NCBI RefSeq assembly: GCF_900109075.1
Contig: NZ_FNYS01000001.1
Location: 248,001-312,000 of the forward strand
DNA: 64,000 bases
Direction: 5' to 3'
From: Myroides marinus
GTDB lineage: Bacteria > Bacteroidota > Bacteroidia > Flavobacteriales > Flavobacteriaceae
This document shows positions 10,079-19,397 of the stretch, piece after piece; the first letter of the stretch is position 1; the number at the start of each line of letters is the position of its first letter. A program made the translations under genes and the position numbers. A model generated the notes under the pieces. That model did no database searches and was not told where the DNA came from. It saw only the letters and a program-made list of their open reading frames with translations.

Positions 10079-10846
10079 ATGGAGCGAACTTTAAAAGAAG
10101 ATGGTAAATTCCGTTTTATAGAAATTGGCGAAGGTACACCGATCGTCATTTTACACGGATTAATGGGAGGTCTGAGCAATTTTGATGGTGTTACAAATTT
10201 TTTCCCAAAAGAAGGTTACAAAGTAGTTCTTCCAGAACTTCCTCTTTACACTAACAGTATTTTAAAAACGAATGTAAAGGCTTTCGCAAAATTTGTAAAA
10301 GATTTTATCGACAAAAGAGGTTATAACAAAGTTATTCTACTAGGAAATTCTCTTGGTGGGCATATCGCCTTATACTTTGCTAAGATGTATCCTGAATATC
10401 TTCAGGCTATGATATTAACTGGTAGCTCTGGTCTATACGAAAGTGCGATGGGAGACAGTTATCCTAAGCGAGGTGACTACGAGTACATCAAGAAAAAAGC
10501 TCAAGATGTATTTTACAATCCTGATATAGCAACTAAAGAACTTATAGACGAAGTATTCGCTACTGTAAATGATCGTATGAAAGTAATCAAAACAATTACT
10601 ATTGCCAAAAGTGCGATACGACACAACATGTCTAAAGATTTGCCAAAAATAAAAGTACCAACATGTTTAATCTGGGGAAGAAACGACAAAGTAACTCCTC
10701 CTGAAGTAGCTGTTGAATTTGACGAATTATTACCTGATTCAGATCTATATTGGATCGATGAGTGCGGGCATGCTGCTATGATGGAGCACCCAGACCAGTT
10801 CAACGAATTATTAAACGCTTGGTTCATCAAGAGAAATATTAAATAA
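10079..10846 (+). CDS. Alpha/beta hydrolase
   Basis: A 255-residue soluble enzyme of the alpha/beta hydrolase fold. The oxyanion-hole segment HGLMGG is at residues 26-31, the nucleophile elbow GNSLGG places Ser91, the acid is probably Asp203 in WGRNDKVTP, and His231 in [11 protein letters not shown] completes the triad. Substrate is unknown; the family includes esterases, lipases and C-C hydrolases. It precedes engB with a 1-bp gap, a pairing that suggests a shared transcript. There is no signal peptide, so it acts in the cytoplasm. Confidence 0.9.
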   Translation: MERTLKEDGKFRFIEIGEGTPIVILHGLMGGLSNFDGVTNFFPKEGYKVVLPELPLYTNSILKTNVKAFAKFVKDFIDKRGYNKVILLGNSLGGHIALYFAKMYPEYLQAMILTGSSGLYESAMGDSYPKRGDYEYIKKKAQDVFYNPDIATKELIDEVFATVNDRMKVIKTITIAKSAIRHNMSKDLPKIKVPTCLIWGRNDKVTPPEVAVEFDELLPDSDLYWIDECGHAAMMEHPDQFNELLNAWFIKRNIK

Positions 10847-10847
10847 A

Positions 10848-11468
10848 ATGAAAATAAATACAGCTGAATTTGTTGTTAGTAACTCTGATGCAAAGAAGTG
10901 TCCTAATGAGCCTATCCCTGAATATGCATTCATCGGTAGATCTAACGTAGGTAAATCCTCTTTGATTAATATGCTTACTAATCAAAAATACTTAGCAAAG
11001 ACTTCTTCTAGACCAGGAAAAACACAACTAATCAACCACTTTAAAATTAATTCTAATTGGTACTTAGTCGATTTACCAGGTTATGGATATGCTAAAGTAT
11101 CTAAGAAAACTAAAGCTGTATTCCAAAAGTTTATCACTGACTACTTCGAGAACAGACAACAATTAGTAAGCGCATTCGTACTAGTTGATATCAGACACGA
11201 AGCTCAGAAGATCGACTTAGAGTTCATGCAATACCTAGGAGAAACAGAAGTTCCATTCTCTATAATCTTTACTAAAGCTGATAAAGTAGGTAAACAAAAA
11301 GTACACGGATTAATAGCTGACTACAGAAAAAAGATGCTAGCTAATAACTGGGAAGAGATGCCTCCATGCTTCATCACTTCTTCTGAAGACAAAACAGGAA
11401 GAGACGAAGTACTAGATTACATCGAAGAAATAAACGTTGAAATGTTTAAAAATCAAAACTTCATATAA
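10848..11468 (+). CDS. engB: EngB/YsxC, ribosome biogenesis GTPase
   Basis: A 206-residue TRAFAC-class GTPase needed for assembly of the large ribosomal subunit. The G motifs are visible: G1 GRSNVGKSS at residues 30-38, a Thr for G2 after the P-loop region, G3 DLPGYG, G4 TKAD and a G5-like TSSEDKTG. Length is typical of the family. It is followed at once by a strong intrinsic terminator, so it ends the two-gene unit with the hydrolase. Confidence 0.95.
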   Translation: MKINTAEFVVSNSDAKKCPNEPIPEYAFIGRSNVGKSSLINMLTNQKYLAKTSSRPGKTQLINHFKINSNWYLVDLPGYGYAKVSKKTKAVFQKFITDYFENRQQLVSAFVLVDIRHEAQKIDLEFMQYLGETEVPFSIIFTKADKVGKQKVHGLIADYRKKMLANNWEEMPPCFITSSEDKTGRDEVLDYIEEINVEMFKNQNFI

Positions 11469-11469
11469 T

Positions 11470-11497
11470 AAAAGACTGCCAATGTGCAGTCTTTTTT
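11470..11497 (+). terminator. Intrinsic terminator after engB
   Basis: A 9-bp stem (AAAGACTGC at 11471-11479 with GCAGTCTTT at 11486-11494), a 6-nt loop and a following T run, starting 2 bp after the engB stop codon. Confidence 0.9.
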
Positions 11498-11620
11498 GTT
11501 ACAACTCCTCATTGCTGTAGTACACTATCCTTTTATTAGACACCACAAAACAACAACATCTATCCTTTATAAAAAAATAACTGTTCAGTCTTTAAACAGC
11601 TCTGTTCACGAAAGCCGATA

Positions 11621-11653
11621 AAAAAAGGCTTATCTAATAAAAGACAAGCCTTA
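11621..11653 (-). terminator. Intrinsic terminator after the LuxR-type regulator
   Basis: On the minus strand AAGGCTT pairs with AAGCCTT across a short imperfect stem and is followed by six T residues. It lies about 40 bp past the stop codon of the regulator gene. Confidence 0.75.
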
Positions 11654-11689
11654 AACATCTTTATAACAAAGTGACAATCTACATCACCA

Positions 11690-12346
11690 CTATATATAAT
11701 AATCATTAACTGTAATAATACCAGATCTAATAGCATATCTAGTAGCGTCATAGACATTACTCACACCTAACTTCTTAAAGATGTTTTTACGGTGCGTAAT
11801 GACAGTATGAGTACTAATACTGCGCTCTGCAGCAATCTCCTTAGTCATCTTACCAGATGCAATCTCTTTCAGTATCTCACGCTCCGCATTAGTCAATATC
11901 TGCTCTACCTTTAGGATGCTATCTTGATGTTCTTCCAGTTTCTTCTTAATCCAAGGAGCTAGATAAGTCTCTTTTAAAATAGTCTTAGAGATACCTTCTT
12001 TTATATGTTCAAGTTTATCATTTTGAAACACGATATTAAAAGAAGAAATACGATTAGACAAGAACTGCTTAAGCCACTGTTCATTTAACTCACTAAAGAA
12101 TAAAAGCCATTGTGATTTTAAGTTCTGCTCTCTCAACATTAGTAATAAATCACTTTGTTTCTCTAAACACTGACTAAACGGATCTACTATAATCACAGCA
12201 TTAGGATCCTTAGCTAAATAACTCTTAAGGTCTGCTAGATTATCTAACTCTAGCACATTTATATCCCCTTGATAAACCTCTCTTATCAAAGCTTTCAATG
12301 CATAACGAGTAATCTCTTGACTTTCTACTATTCCTATATTTAACAT
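11690..12346 (-). CDS. LuxR/NarL-type regulator with degenerate receiver domain
   Basis: A 218-residue DNA-binding protein. Residues 1-125 resemble a response-regulator receiver: a possible phosphoacceptor Asp55 sits in IIVDPF, but the acidic pair near the N terminus is reduced to Glu8 and the conserved Lys of the last strand seems absent. Residues about 150-210 form a clear LuxR-type helix-turn-helix (LTNAEREILKEIASG, then KEIAAERSISTHTVITHRK). No histidine kinase is adjacent. The gene lies 3' of the susCD pair in the same orientation, but a terminator separates them. Control without phosphorylation is possible; its targets are unknown. Confidence 0.85.
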   Translation of the reverse strand: MLNIGIVESQEITRYALKALIREVYQGDINVLELDNLADLKSYLAKDPNAVIIVDPFSQCLEKQSDLLLMLREQNLKSQWLLFFSELNEQWLKQFLSNRISSFNIVFQNDKLEHIKEGISKTILKETYLAPWIKKKLEEHQDSILKVEQILTNAEREILKEIASGKMTKEIAAERSISTHTVITHRKNIFKKLGVSNVYDATRYAIRSGIITVNDYYI

Positions 12347-12483
12347 CCTAATATTTATAATTGTATTACTTTATTCTCAATAAAACAAAGCTTCTATATC
12401 CATGTCTCTAAATACAAAAATACAGAACTTTCACCATTTATTACAACACTCTTTCTACTTAGATAAAGCGATATTTATAAAAC

Positions 12484-12522
12484 AAGAAGGAGCTTCCAAC
12501 AAACATTGAAAACTCCTTCTTT
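12484..12522 (-). terminator. Candidate terminator after susD
   Basis: A perfect 9-bp repeat pair (AAGAAGGAG and CTCCTTCTT) with a 20-nt loop lies about 40 bp after the susD stop on the minus strand. The T tract is interrupted (TTGTTTT), so efficiency is uncertain. Confidence 0.55.
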
Positions 12523-12557
12523 CGCTAACTAATTCTTTTATTCTATTTTAAACTCTT

Positions 12558-14087
12558 TTACAAATGAGGGTTTTCATTTATTTCAGAATCTGTAATACGA
12601 TATAAATAGTACTTACTATTAGGTACAAATGCCGTTTTATCAGGGAAGTTTAACACATTATGCCCATTTGCTACAAGGTTCACTGTAACATTCTTAACTA
12701 CTCCAGCATTATCTATTGTTTCGTATGTAAATGGCACTGTCATTCCTGTAGGTATAGCTTTACGCTCAACTGCCTTTTGGTTTCTAACAATATCAACAAG
12801 AGCAAATCCTTCTCCAAACAACTCTTTACGACGCTCTACATAAATTGCCTCTAAAAGATCTTTTCCTGCTAATCCACTTACAACTTTAGCACCACGTGCA
12901 GTTTTTAATTGGTTTAACTTATTTATAGCGTCACCATCTCCTAATTGTGCTTTAGCCTCAGCATTAATCAAATATATTTCTGAAGTACGCATTAATACGA
13001 TATCAGCTATTTGTCCAGCTTTAAACTTAAACTTAGCATATCGCATATAAGCAGCATCTTTTTCTTTTGGTGCTACATTAGATGGATTTGGCGCCCAATA
13101 AATCATACTCTTTCTATAATCTCCATCGTCAAACAAATCTTTAAAATATGGATCTGCATTGAAACTATAGTAATAACTATCAGGAGATGTAGTATCTAAG
13201 TAATGGAATTGATAAGAAGCACCACTCTGTTCTGGAGTTTGTAAATGCCCCCAAATCCACTCTACGTTACTAGCATCATTAAATCCTGCTTTATAATCAC
13301 TCTCACTCATTAATCGATCATTATTAGCTAATGCTAAATCAGAATATTTCTTAGCTTGTTCCCAATTACGCGCATATAAATGGACGCGAGATAACAAACC
13401 TAACACAACCTGTTGGTCTATTCTAAACTTATCAGATCCTCTTTTATACGAATCAAGATTAGGAATTAAGTTATAAGCCTCTTCTAAATCTTTAATAGAC
13501 TGATTGTACAATTCTCTAACAGTCGCTAAAGGATTTGGAGTTGTAGTAGCTGTTGACGGGGTCAAATAAATTGGAGCCGTTTTTGCTTCTGGATCAAGAT
13601 CTATTGCAAACGAGTAGCTAGAAGCTAAATGTAGATACATAAATCCCCTTAAAGCTAACGCTTGACCTTTTATACGTTTCTTATCCGCAACAGGCCCTTC
13701 TGAACCGTCAATTCTAGTAATAATATTATTCATATTATCAATGACTTTATAAGTCATTATCCAGCTCAAACTATTAGTTCCTCCTTTACCATAAATAGCA
13801 GAGAATCTATAGTGATTAATAAAGCCGTAATTACCATTTAGTACAGCATCATTCCCCATAGCATCACTAGCTCTTAAAAATGACCCATATCCTGGATTCG
13901 CATAACTATTAAAAGTTTCCATTAAGTACACCCACGTTCCGTTCCATACTTTTTCACTTCCAGCAGTTGTCTTGAATACTTTCGCATCCTCTAAAGCCGT
14001 CGTCGGAGACGTGTCTAAATCACATGACACAAGCGTTCCAGACATTAATACAGCTCCTAAAATATATTTTATAAATCTACGTTTCAT
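12558..14087 (-). CDS. SusD/RagB-family outer-membrane nutrient-binding lipoprotein
   Basis: A 509-residue surface lipoprotein of the SusD family, which caps the cognate SusC channel and binds the substrate. The signal peptide ends in a lipobox with Cys22 (SGTLVSC). The alpha-helical TPR-like SusD fold is recognisable from the RGFMYLHLASSYSFAIDLD segment near residue 147 and the C-terminal RRKELFGEGFALVDIVRN, a strong family signature. It lies 14 bp after susC. No glycosidase, peptidase or sigma/anti-sigma pair is nearby, so the substrate cannot be inferred. Confidence 0.95.
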   Translation of the reverse strand: MKRRFIKYILGAVLMSGTLVSCDLDTSPTTALEDAKVFKTTAGSEKVWNGTWVYLMETFNSYANPGYGSFLRASDAMGNDAVLNGNYGFINHYRFSAIYGKGGTNSLSWIMTYKVIDNMNNIITRIDGSEGPVADKKRIKGQALALRGFMYLHLASSYSFAIDLDPEAKTAPIYLTPSTATTTPNPLATVRELYNQSIKDLEEAYNLIPNLDSYKRGSDKFRIDQQVVLGLLSRVHLYARNWEQAKKYSDLALANNDRLMSESDYKAGFNDASNVEWIWGHLQTPEQSGASYQFHYLDTTSPDSYYYSFNADPYFKDLFDDGDYRKSMIYWAPNPSNVAPKEKDAAYMRYAKFKFKAGQIADIVLMRTSEIYLINAEAKAQLGDGDAINKLNQLKTARGAKVVSGLAGKDLLEAIYVERRKELFGEGFALVDIVRNQKAVERKAIPTGMTVPFTYETIDNAGVVKNVTVNLVANGHNVLNFPDKTAFVPNSKYYLYRITDSEINENPHL

Positions 14088-14101
14088 AATTTCTTAGTTT
14101 T

Positions 14102-17100
14102 TTAAAGTTTCACGTTCAACCCGAAAGAAATTACTTTCATAGCTGGGTATCTGTAATAAGTTGTTCCATCAAATGTTTGCTCTGGATCCATACCTTGCTC
14201 TTTTGTCCAAGTAAACAAGTTCTCTGCTTGGAAAAACACACTAGCTGAACCTAATTTGATTTTTCTCAACCATTCTTTAGGAAGATTATATGTCAATGTT
14301 AAGTTCTTAAGTTTTAAGAACGAACGATCTACTAAGAATCTATCAGACTGACTAGTCCATGAACTTCCAGGGCTAGTCGTTAATCTAGCGATATCAGTAT
14401 CTGTATTTTCAGGTGTCCATCTTCCCATCATATCAGCACTCCACGTATTACCATTTCCTGCTTGTCTATATAAACTAGTTTTATCTCCATTATAAATCTT
14501 ACCTCCTATAGTATAAGAGAAGTTAGCAGACAATGTCCAGTCTTTATAAGTCACCTCAGTTAAGAATCCTCCCGTTACATCTGGCAAAGAGTTTCCTTTA
14601 TACACTTTATCTTTACTTGTTAAAGAAGAGTAATCTTCTGTAACTGTTTTACTTCCATCTGCATTCTGCACATACCATTGTCCATTTCCGTTTTCTGGAT
14701 TAACACCAGCCCATTCAACTAAATAAAAATCATAAACTGACCCATACTGAACCCACTTCTTAGTACCATTCCACATTTCATCTGATGGCAATGAAGTAAT
14801 CTTGTTTTTATAAGTAGTCAAGTTAGCTCCTAAATGGATCTTCCAATCTTCAGTAACTAAAGGATATCCATCTACAGTAAATTCCCATCCGTAGTTTTTA
14901 ACTCCTCCTATGTTAGTCTGTAAAGAAGTAAATCCTAATGAAGGTGCTAATTGTCTAGAGAACAATAAATCTTTTGATCTACGCTCAAAATACTCAATTG
15001 TACCATTCAATCTGTTATTAAACAATCCGAAGTCAAAACCTATATTTAAGTTCAAGTTAGTTTCCCAAGATAATTCTGGTGTAGCTAATCTTGAAGTAAC
15101 AAGTCCTGGATTACCGTTATAATTCTTAATATCATATAATGCTTGGTAAGCATATAGGTTACCAATATTATCATTCCCTTGAGCACCATAACTAGCTTTA
15201 ACTAATAAGTTAGATAACCACTTGTCACGGAATTTAGTCATAAACTCTTCATCTACTAATCTCCACGAAGCACCTACTGACCAGAAATCTCCCCATCTGT
15301 TATCAGGGTGAAAACGCGAAGATCCATCTCTACGGTATGATGCTGATAAGAAGTATTTTTTATCGTATGAGTAGTTTGCACTACCAAAGAAACTCAACAT
15401 TCTATACTCATCAGAGTTTCCATAGAAAGATACTAAACGAGATGCAGCATCTGGTTCTTCAAAACCAACAGTAATAATTTGCTGACGTACACCTCCAAAG
15501 TTAGAATAATCATTTTGAAAATACTCTTGTCCTGCCATTAATCCAAGAGAATGTTTATCACCAAACTCTAAATCATAGTTTAACACGTTATTAAACGTAA
15601 GTGCTACTCTTCTTCCATTACTTTTAGATACTGACCCACCTGTAGCTGCCCCTGGCCCAACTTCTGGATTAGTAACATTGTGACTATTCACACTGCTATA
15701 ATCAACGTTTAAAGATGTTTTAAACTTTAAATTATCTAAAAGTTTTGCTTGCGCATATGTTCTAAATGTAGCAACATCTCTTTTTACCTGTGCTTTATCC
15801 AGAGGCATAGTTGCTGCTAAATTATATTTAGCATATGAAGTTGTTCTATATAGACCAAAGTCATAAATTCTCTCTCCTGTCTCAGGGTCTCTTAAATATT
15901 CTCCTGTAGTTAAGTTTCTTTCATATACTGGATAGAATGAAGGTAAACCTCTTGCAAATCCAATTACGTTAGAGATAGCACTATCATCTTGTTTTGGTGC
16001 ATCTTGAATAGAGTGAGAAGCAGAAACGTTCATTCCTAACTCTAACCAATCTTTAGCATCTACAACGATGTTAGAACGCAAATTAAATCTCTTGAATCCA
16101 GATTCAATCACATACCCTTGATCATTTAGAAACCCTCCAGAAACATAGTATCTAGATTTATCTCCACCACCACTAACACGTAAATTAATATCTGTAAATC
16201 TAGCATTCTGGCTTAATGCATCATTCCAGTCATCATTCCATAAAGGTGTTAACCCTGCTCTTAATTTCCCATCAGTACCTACTGGATTAGGATTATTAAG
16301 CCCATAAGGATTGATACCTATAGAGTTTACTAATTGATTAGTCGCTTCTAATGCTGCATCAGCTGCATTCATCTTTCTACTATCCATATATCCGTTGCGC
16401 AGTGCTTCCCACTGTAACTCCATATATTGATTAGTACTTAACTGTTTATAGTCACTACGCGCACGAGAAGAAAAACCGTGCTTAGCAGAGATTTCTATCT
16501 GTGGAGCCTCACCTTTTCTACCTTTTTTAGTAGTAATCATCACTACTCCATTAGCAGCACGTGATCCATATAATGTAGCAGCTGTAGCATCTTTAAGTAC
16601 TGTAATAGACTCAATATCTGAAGCAGCTATAGCATTCAGACCACCTTCATAAGGCACACCATCTACCACGAATAATGGATTACTACTAGCATTAATAGAT
16701 CCTACTCCTCTAATACGGATAGTAGCCTCTGATCCAGGCTGTCCACTAGCTGAGAAAGACTGTAGACCTGCTACTGTACCCTCTAAAGCTTTAGTTACGT
16801 TACTCACCTGAGCATTTTCTATTGCTTTAGCCTGTACTACTCCTACAGATCCAGTATAAGTCTTTTTATTAGCAGTACCATAAGGTACAGTGATAACTAC
16901 TTCACCTAACTCATTCGACTCATCATTAAGCTTGACATTGATTAGGCTCTGCCCTTTATATGTAATATTTTGTGTTTGATACCCTATAAATGAGAAGACT
17001 AGCACTTGACCATCTTTTACTTTAATGGAATACTGTCCATCTAAGTCTGTCATTGTACCTTCGTTACTCCCCTGAATCAAAACACTAACCCCTGGTAGTG

Positions 17101-17200
17101 TTCCGTTAGCATCAGTAACATTTCCTGTTACGAGCTTTTCTTGTGCATGTAGGGTAAGGAATCCTACAAACACAAACAAGATTGTGTAAATTTTTTGCAT
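14102..17200 (-). CDS. SusC/RagA-family TonB-dependent outer-membrane transporter
   Basis: A 1032-residue TonB-linked outer-membrane protein. After a signal peptide (residues 1-19, ending LHAQ) comes a CarboxypepD_reg-like domain (VTGNVTDANGTLPGVSVLIQG onward to about residue 95), a plug domain with the SusC hallmark IRGVGSINASSNPLFVVDG near residue 165 and SITVLKDATAATLYGSRAANG, and a long beta-barrel ending in an aromatic-rich strand (VISFGLNVKL). It forms a two-gene unit with susD. Uptake of an oligomeric nutrient is the family role; the substrate is unknown. Confidence 0.95.
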   Translation of the reverse strand: MQKIYTILFVFVGFLTLHAQEKLVTGNVTDANGTLPGVSVLIQGSNEGTMTDLDGQYSIKVKDGQVLVFSFIGYQTQNITYKGQSLINVKLNDESNELGEVVITVPYGTANKKTYTGSVGVVQAKAIENAQVSNVTKALEGTVAGLQSFSASGQPGSEATIRIRGVGSINASSNPLFVVDGVPYEGGLNAIAASDIESITVLKDATAATLYGSRAANGVVMITTKKGRKGEAPQIEISAKHGFSSRARSDYKQLSTNQYMELQWEALRNGYMDSRKMNAADAALEATNQLVNSIGINPYGLNNPNPVGTDGKLRAGLTPLWNDDWNDALSQNARFTDINLRVSGGGDKSRYYVSGGFLNDQGYVIESGFKRFNLRSNIVVDAKDWLELGMNVSASHSIQDAPKQDDSAISNVIGFARGLPSFYPVYERNLTTGEYLRDPETGERIYDFGLYRTTSYAKYNLAATMPLDKAQVKRDVATFRTYAQAKLLDNLKFKTSLNVDYSSVNSHNVTNPEVGPGAATGGSVSKSNGRRVALTFNNVLNYDLEFGDKHSLGLMAGQEYFQNDYSNFGGVRQQIITVGFEEPDAASRLVSFYGNSDEYRMLSFFGSANYSYDKKYFLSASYRRDGSSRFHPDNRWGDFWSVGASWRLVDEEFMTKFRDKWLSNLLVKASYGAQGNDNIGNLYAYQALYDIKNYNGNPGLVTSRLATPELSWETNLNLNIGFDFGLFNNRLNGTIEYFERRSKDLLFSRQLAPSLGFTSLQTNIGGVKNYGWEFTVDGYPLVTEDWKIHLGANLTTYKNKITSLPSDEMWNGTKKWVQYGSVYDFYLVEWAGVNPENGNGQWYVQNADGSKTVTEDYSSLTSKDKVYKGNSLPDVTGGFLTEVTYKDWTLSANFSYTIGGKIYNGDKTSLYRQAGNGNTWSADMMGRWTPENTDTDIARLTTSPGSSWTSQSDRFLVDRSFLKLKNLTLTYNLPKEWLRKIKLGSASVFFQAENLFTWTKEQGMDPEQTFDGTTYYRYPAMKVISFGLNVKL

Positions 17201-17629
17201 AAAAGTTTTGTTAAATAAAAGACAAAAGTCTTATTTTGGTTTTTTGATTTGTCTGAAATATATAAAAATAAAAGACATAAAGTGACATATCGTACTATAA
17301 ATACGAAATTTTAACAAAATAAGATCTAAATGAGAATAAAAAATAATGTTAAAACACTATATACAGCAACACATGCACATTATAGAAAATGTACTAGAAG
17401 AAATTGAATCAGTAAGTCTAAAATTACGAGCGTTAAGTTCTCGCTTTTGTTCAATTGATTGCATAATATTTGGGTTTTTATAATTTTCTCTTTTCAGTGA
17501 AAATAAAGTAGAGGTAAGTCTAATGTGAATATTTCTTTACAAAACAAACAATAATTATACACAACAGATTTAGATATAAATACCTCTACTTTTGTGTTAC
17601 AAATGTATAAGTACCCAACCTTTTCTGAA

Positions 17630-17647
17630 ATACCATATATATGGTAT
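17630..17647. promoter_or_regulatory. 18-bp perfect palindrome, candidate operator
   Basis: ATACCATATATATGGTAT is a perfect inverted repeat without spacer, 430 bp upstream of susC. Two TAnnTTTG-like elements in opposite orientation (TACTTTTG at 17587-17594 and its counterpart at 17600-17607) lie just before it. A dimeric regulator site is an inference from symmetry; the protein is unknown. Confidence 0.4.
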
Positions 17648-17821
17648 ATTTAAACTTCTGTTAAGGCTAGAATACAACCTTCACTATTCAAATAATTAGT
17701 TTATAGCGTATTTAATATAGCTAAAACTGTTGCCCTACTACAATACCTGTTGACGTAAAAGCTTAATAACAGCAGCTTGACTCTGATATAACTCCGCTAA
17801 AACATCTAAAAGAACGGAGTG

Positions 17822-17855
17822 ACTACAGACTTATAGCGGACTTACAACGGACTCA
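17822..17855. repeat. Tract of 11-bp repeats, GGACTYA type
   Basis: The motif GACTTA or GACTCA recurs with an 11-bp step: GACTTATAGCG, GACTTACAACG, then GACTCATCTGCG. The same unit occurs at 33361-33418. The tract lies just before the tyrS terminator. Confidence 0.6.
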
Positions 17856-17870
17856 TCTGCGACCAAACAA

Positions 17871-17900
17871 AAAAGGATCCCCAATGATGGAGATCCTTAA
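17871..17900 (-). terminator. Intrinsic terminator after tyrS
   Basis: On the minus strand AAGGATCTCC pairs with GGGGATCCTT and is followed by six T residues, 23 bp past the tyrS stop. Confidence 0.85.
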
Positions 17901-17922
17901 CAATATTAATTAGAAAACTAAA

Positions 17923-19215
17923 TTACTTTACGTGTAAAATGAAATAGTTTTTCTTTCCTTTTTGTAGTAATACGAATTGATCATTAATCAAATCGTTAGA
18001 AGAGATTACATAGTCTTCTGTTACTTTCTCTCTATTTACAGAGATAGAGTTAGCTTGTAACGAGCGACGAGCATCTCCATTAGATGAAGCTAAATCTGAA
18101 TTAGCTGCTAATGCATCTACGATAGTTAAACCTGCTTCGATATCAGCCTTAGCTACTTCTGACTGTCCTACTCCATCAAATACTTCTAAGAATGTCTTCT
18201 CATCTAATTGTTTTAAATCTTCTGTAGAAGAATTTCCGAATAAGATATTAGAAGCTTTGATAGCATTGTCTAATTGTTCTTGGCCGTGAACCATAGTAGT
18301 CACCTCTTCTGCTAAACGACGCTGTAATACACGTAAATGTGGTGCCTCAGCATGCTCTTTAATTAATGCTTCGATATCCTCTCTAGAAATAAAAGTAAAG
18401 ATCTTAATATATCTTTCTGCATCAGCATCAGCCACGTTTAACCAGTATTGGTAGAATTTATATGGAGAAGTGTACTCCGCAGACAACCAAATATTACCGC
18501 CTTCTGATTTACCAAATTTAGTACCATCAGCTTTAGTAATCAATGGACAAGTAAGTGCATAAGCTTTCTCACTGATCGTTCTACGAATTAATTCTGTACC
18601 TGTAGTAATGTTACCCCATTGGTCAGAACCTCCCATTTGTAATGTAATATTATTCTCTTTGTATAAATGCAAGAAGTCATACCCTTGCATTAATTGATAA
18701 CAGAATTCTGTAAATGACATTCCATCTTGGAACTCTCCATTTAGACGTTTCTTTACAGAGTCTTTTGCCATCATATAGTTAACTGTGATATGCTTACCTA
18801 CTGTACGAATAAACTCTAAAAAAGAGAAATCTTTCATCCAGTCATAGTTATTCACTAACACAGCAGCATTCTCAGCACCTGAATTAAAATCTAAGAAACG
18901 ACTTAACTGTTCTTTGATTGCGTTTTGATTATGACGTAAAGCCTCTTCATCTAATAAATTTCTCTCATTAGACTTACCTGATGGGTCACCTACCATACCA
19001 GTAGCTCCACCTACAAGAGCGTAAGGCTTATGTCCAGCTAATTGAAAGTGTTTCAATAGCATTACTCCTACTAAATGTCCAATATGCAATGAATCGGCTG
19101 TTGGGTCAATTCCCACATACGCAGCACGCATTTGCTCCAACAAATGTTCTTCAGTGCCTGGCATTACGTCGTGGAGCATTCCTCTCCAAGTCACTTCTTC
19201 AATAAAATTCTTCAT
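17923..19215 (-). CDS. tyrS: Tyrosyl-tRNA synthetase
   Basis: A 430-residue class I aminoacyl-tRNA synthetase that charges tRNA-Tyr in the cytoplasm. The HIGH motif is at residues 44-47 (SLHIGHLVG), the KMSKS-type loop reads KFGKSEGGN near residue 230, and a C-terminal S4-like RNA-binding domain follows ([14 protein letters not shown] near residue 380). Length fits the bacterial TyrRS type. It is a single-gene unit with its own terminator. Confidence 0.96.
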   Translation of the reverse strand: MKNFIEEVTWRGMLHDVMPGTEEHLLEQMRAAYVGIDPTADSLHIGHLVGVMLLKHFQLAGHKPYALVGGATGMVGDPSGKSNERNLLDEEALRHNQNAIKEQLSRFLDFNSGAENAAVLVNNYDWMKDFSFLEFIRTVGKHITVNYMMAKDSVKKRLNGEFQDGMSFTEFCYQLMQGYDFLHLYKENNITLQMGGSDQWGNITTGTELIRRTISEKAYALTCPLITKADGTKFGKSEGGNIWLSAEYTSPYKFYQYWLNVADADAERYIKIFTFISREDIEALIKEHAEAPHLRVLQRRLAEEVTTMVHGQEQLDNAIKASNILFGNSSTEDLKQLDEKTFLEVFDGVGQSEVAKADIEAGLTIVDALAANSDLASSNGDARRSLQANSISVNREKVTEDYVISSNDLINDQFVLLQKGKKNYFILHVK

Positions 19216-19231
19216 TTAAATAAATTTTACA

Positions 19232-19239
19232 CAAAGATA
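19232..19239 (-). promoter_or_regulatory. -7 element of tyrS
   Basis: TATCTTTG on the minus strand matches TAnnTTTG, 16 bp before the tyrS start. No -33 TTG is found at the right spacing. Confidence 0.4.
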
Positions 19240-19382
19240 GCCCAAAACCTTAGCTTATGGAATAAAAATTCTCAAACACTGCATTTTTATTCGTTTTCTA
19301 CATTTATCCTTCAAGAACTAATAATAGGGGCGTTAGTTTTCAACTTTATTTCATAATTTTTCACTATGTAAAACATATAACT

Positions 19383-19390
19383 TACTTTTG
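19383..19390 (+). promoter_or_regulatory. -7 element immediately before the epimerase gene
   Basis: TACTTTTG is an exact TAnnTTTG match that ends 7 bp before the ATG at 19398. If used, transcription would start at or next to the start codon, giving a leaderless mRNA. No -33 TTG was found. Confidence 0.4.
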
Positions 19391-19397
19391 TCTAAAT

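Larger units (their letters stand above)
17201..17922. other. 722-bp noncoding region upstream of susC
   Basis: Between the tyrS stop and the susC start there is no convincing gene. From left to right it holds an AT-rich susC leader without an exact TAnnTTTG box, a 36-codon plus-strand frame at 17373-17483 that looks accidental, back-to-back TAnnTTTG-like elements at 17587-17607, an 18-bp palindrome at 17630-17647, a tract of 11-bp repeats at 17822-17855, and the tyrS terminator. Confidence 0.6.

Noticed and set aside
11560-11757. 65-residue minus-strand frame overlapping the LuxR-type regulator
   Set aside because: Overlaps the regulator's C terminus in another phase and spans the terminator.
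17373-17483. 36-codon plus-strand frame upstream of susC
   Set aside because: No ribosome-binding site, promoter or recognisable composition; length is within chance for AT-rich DNA.
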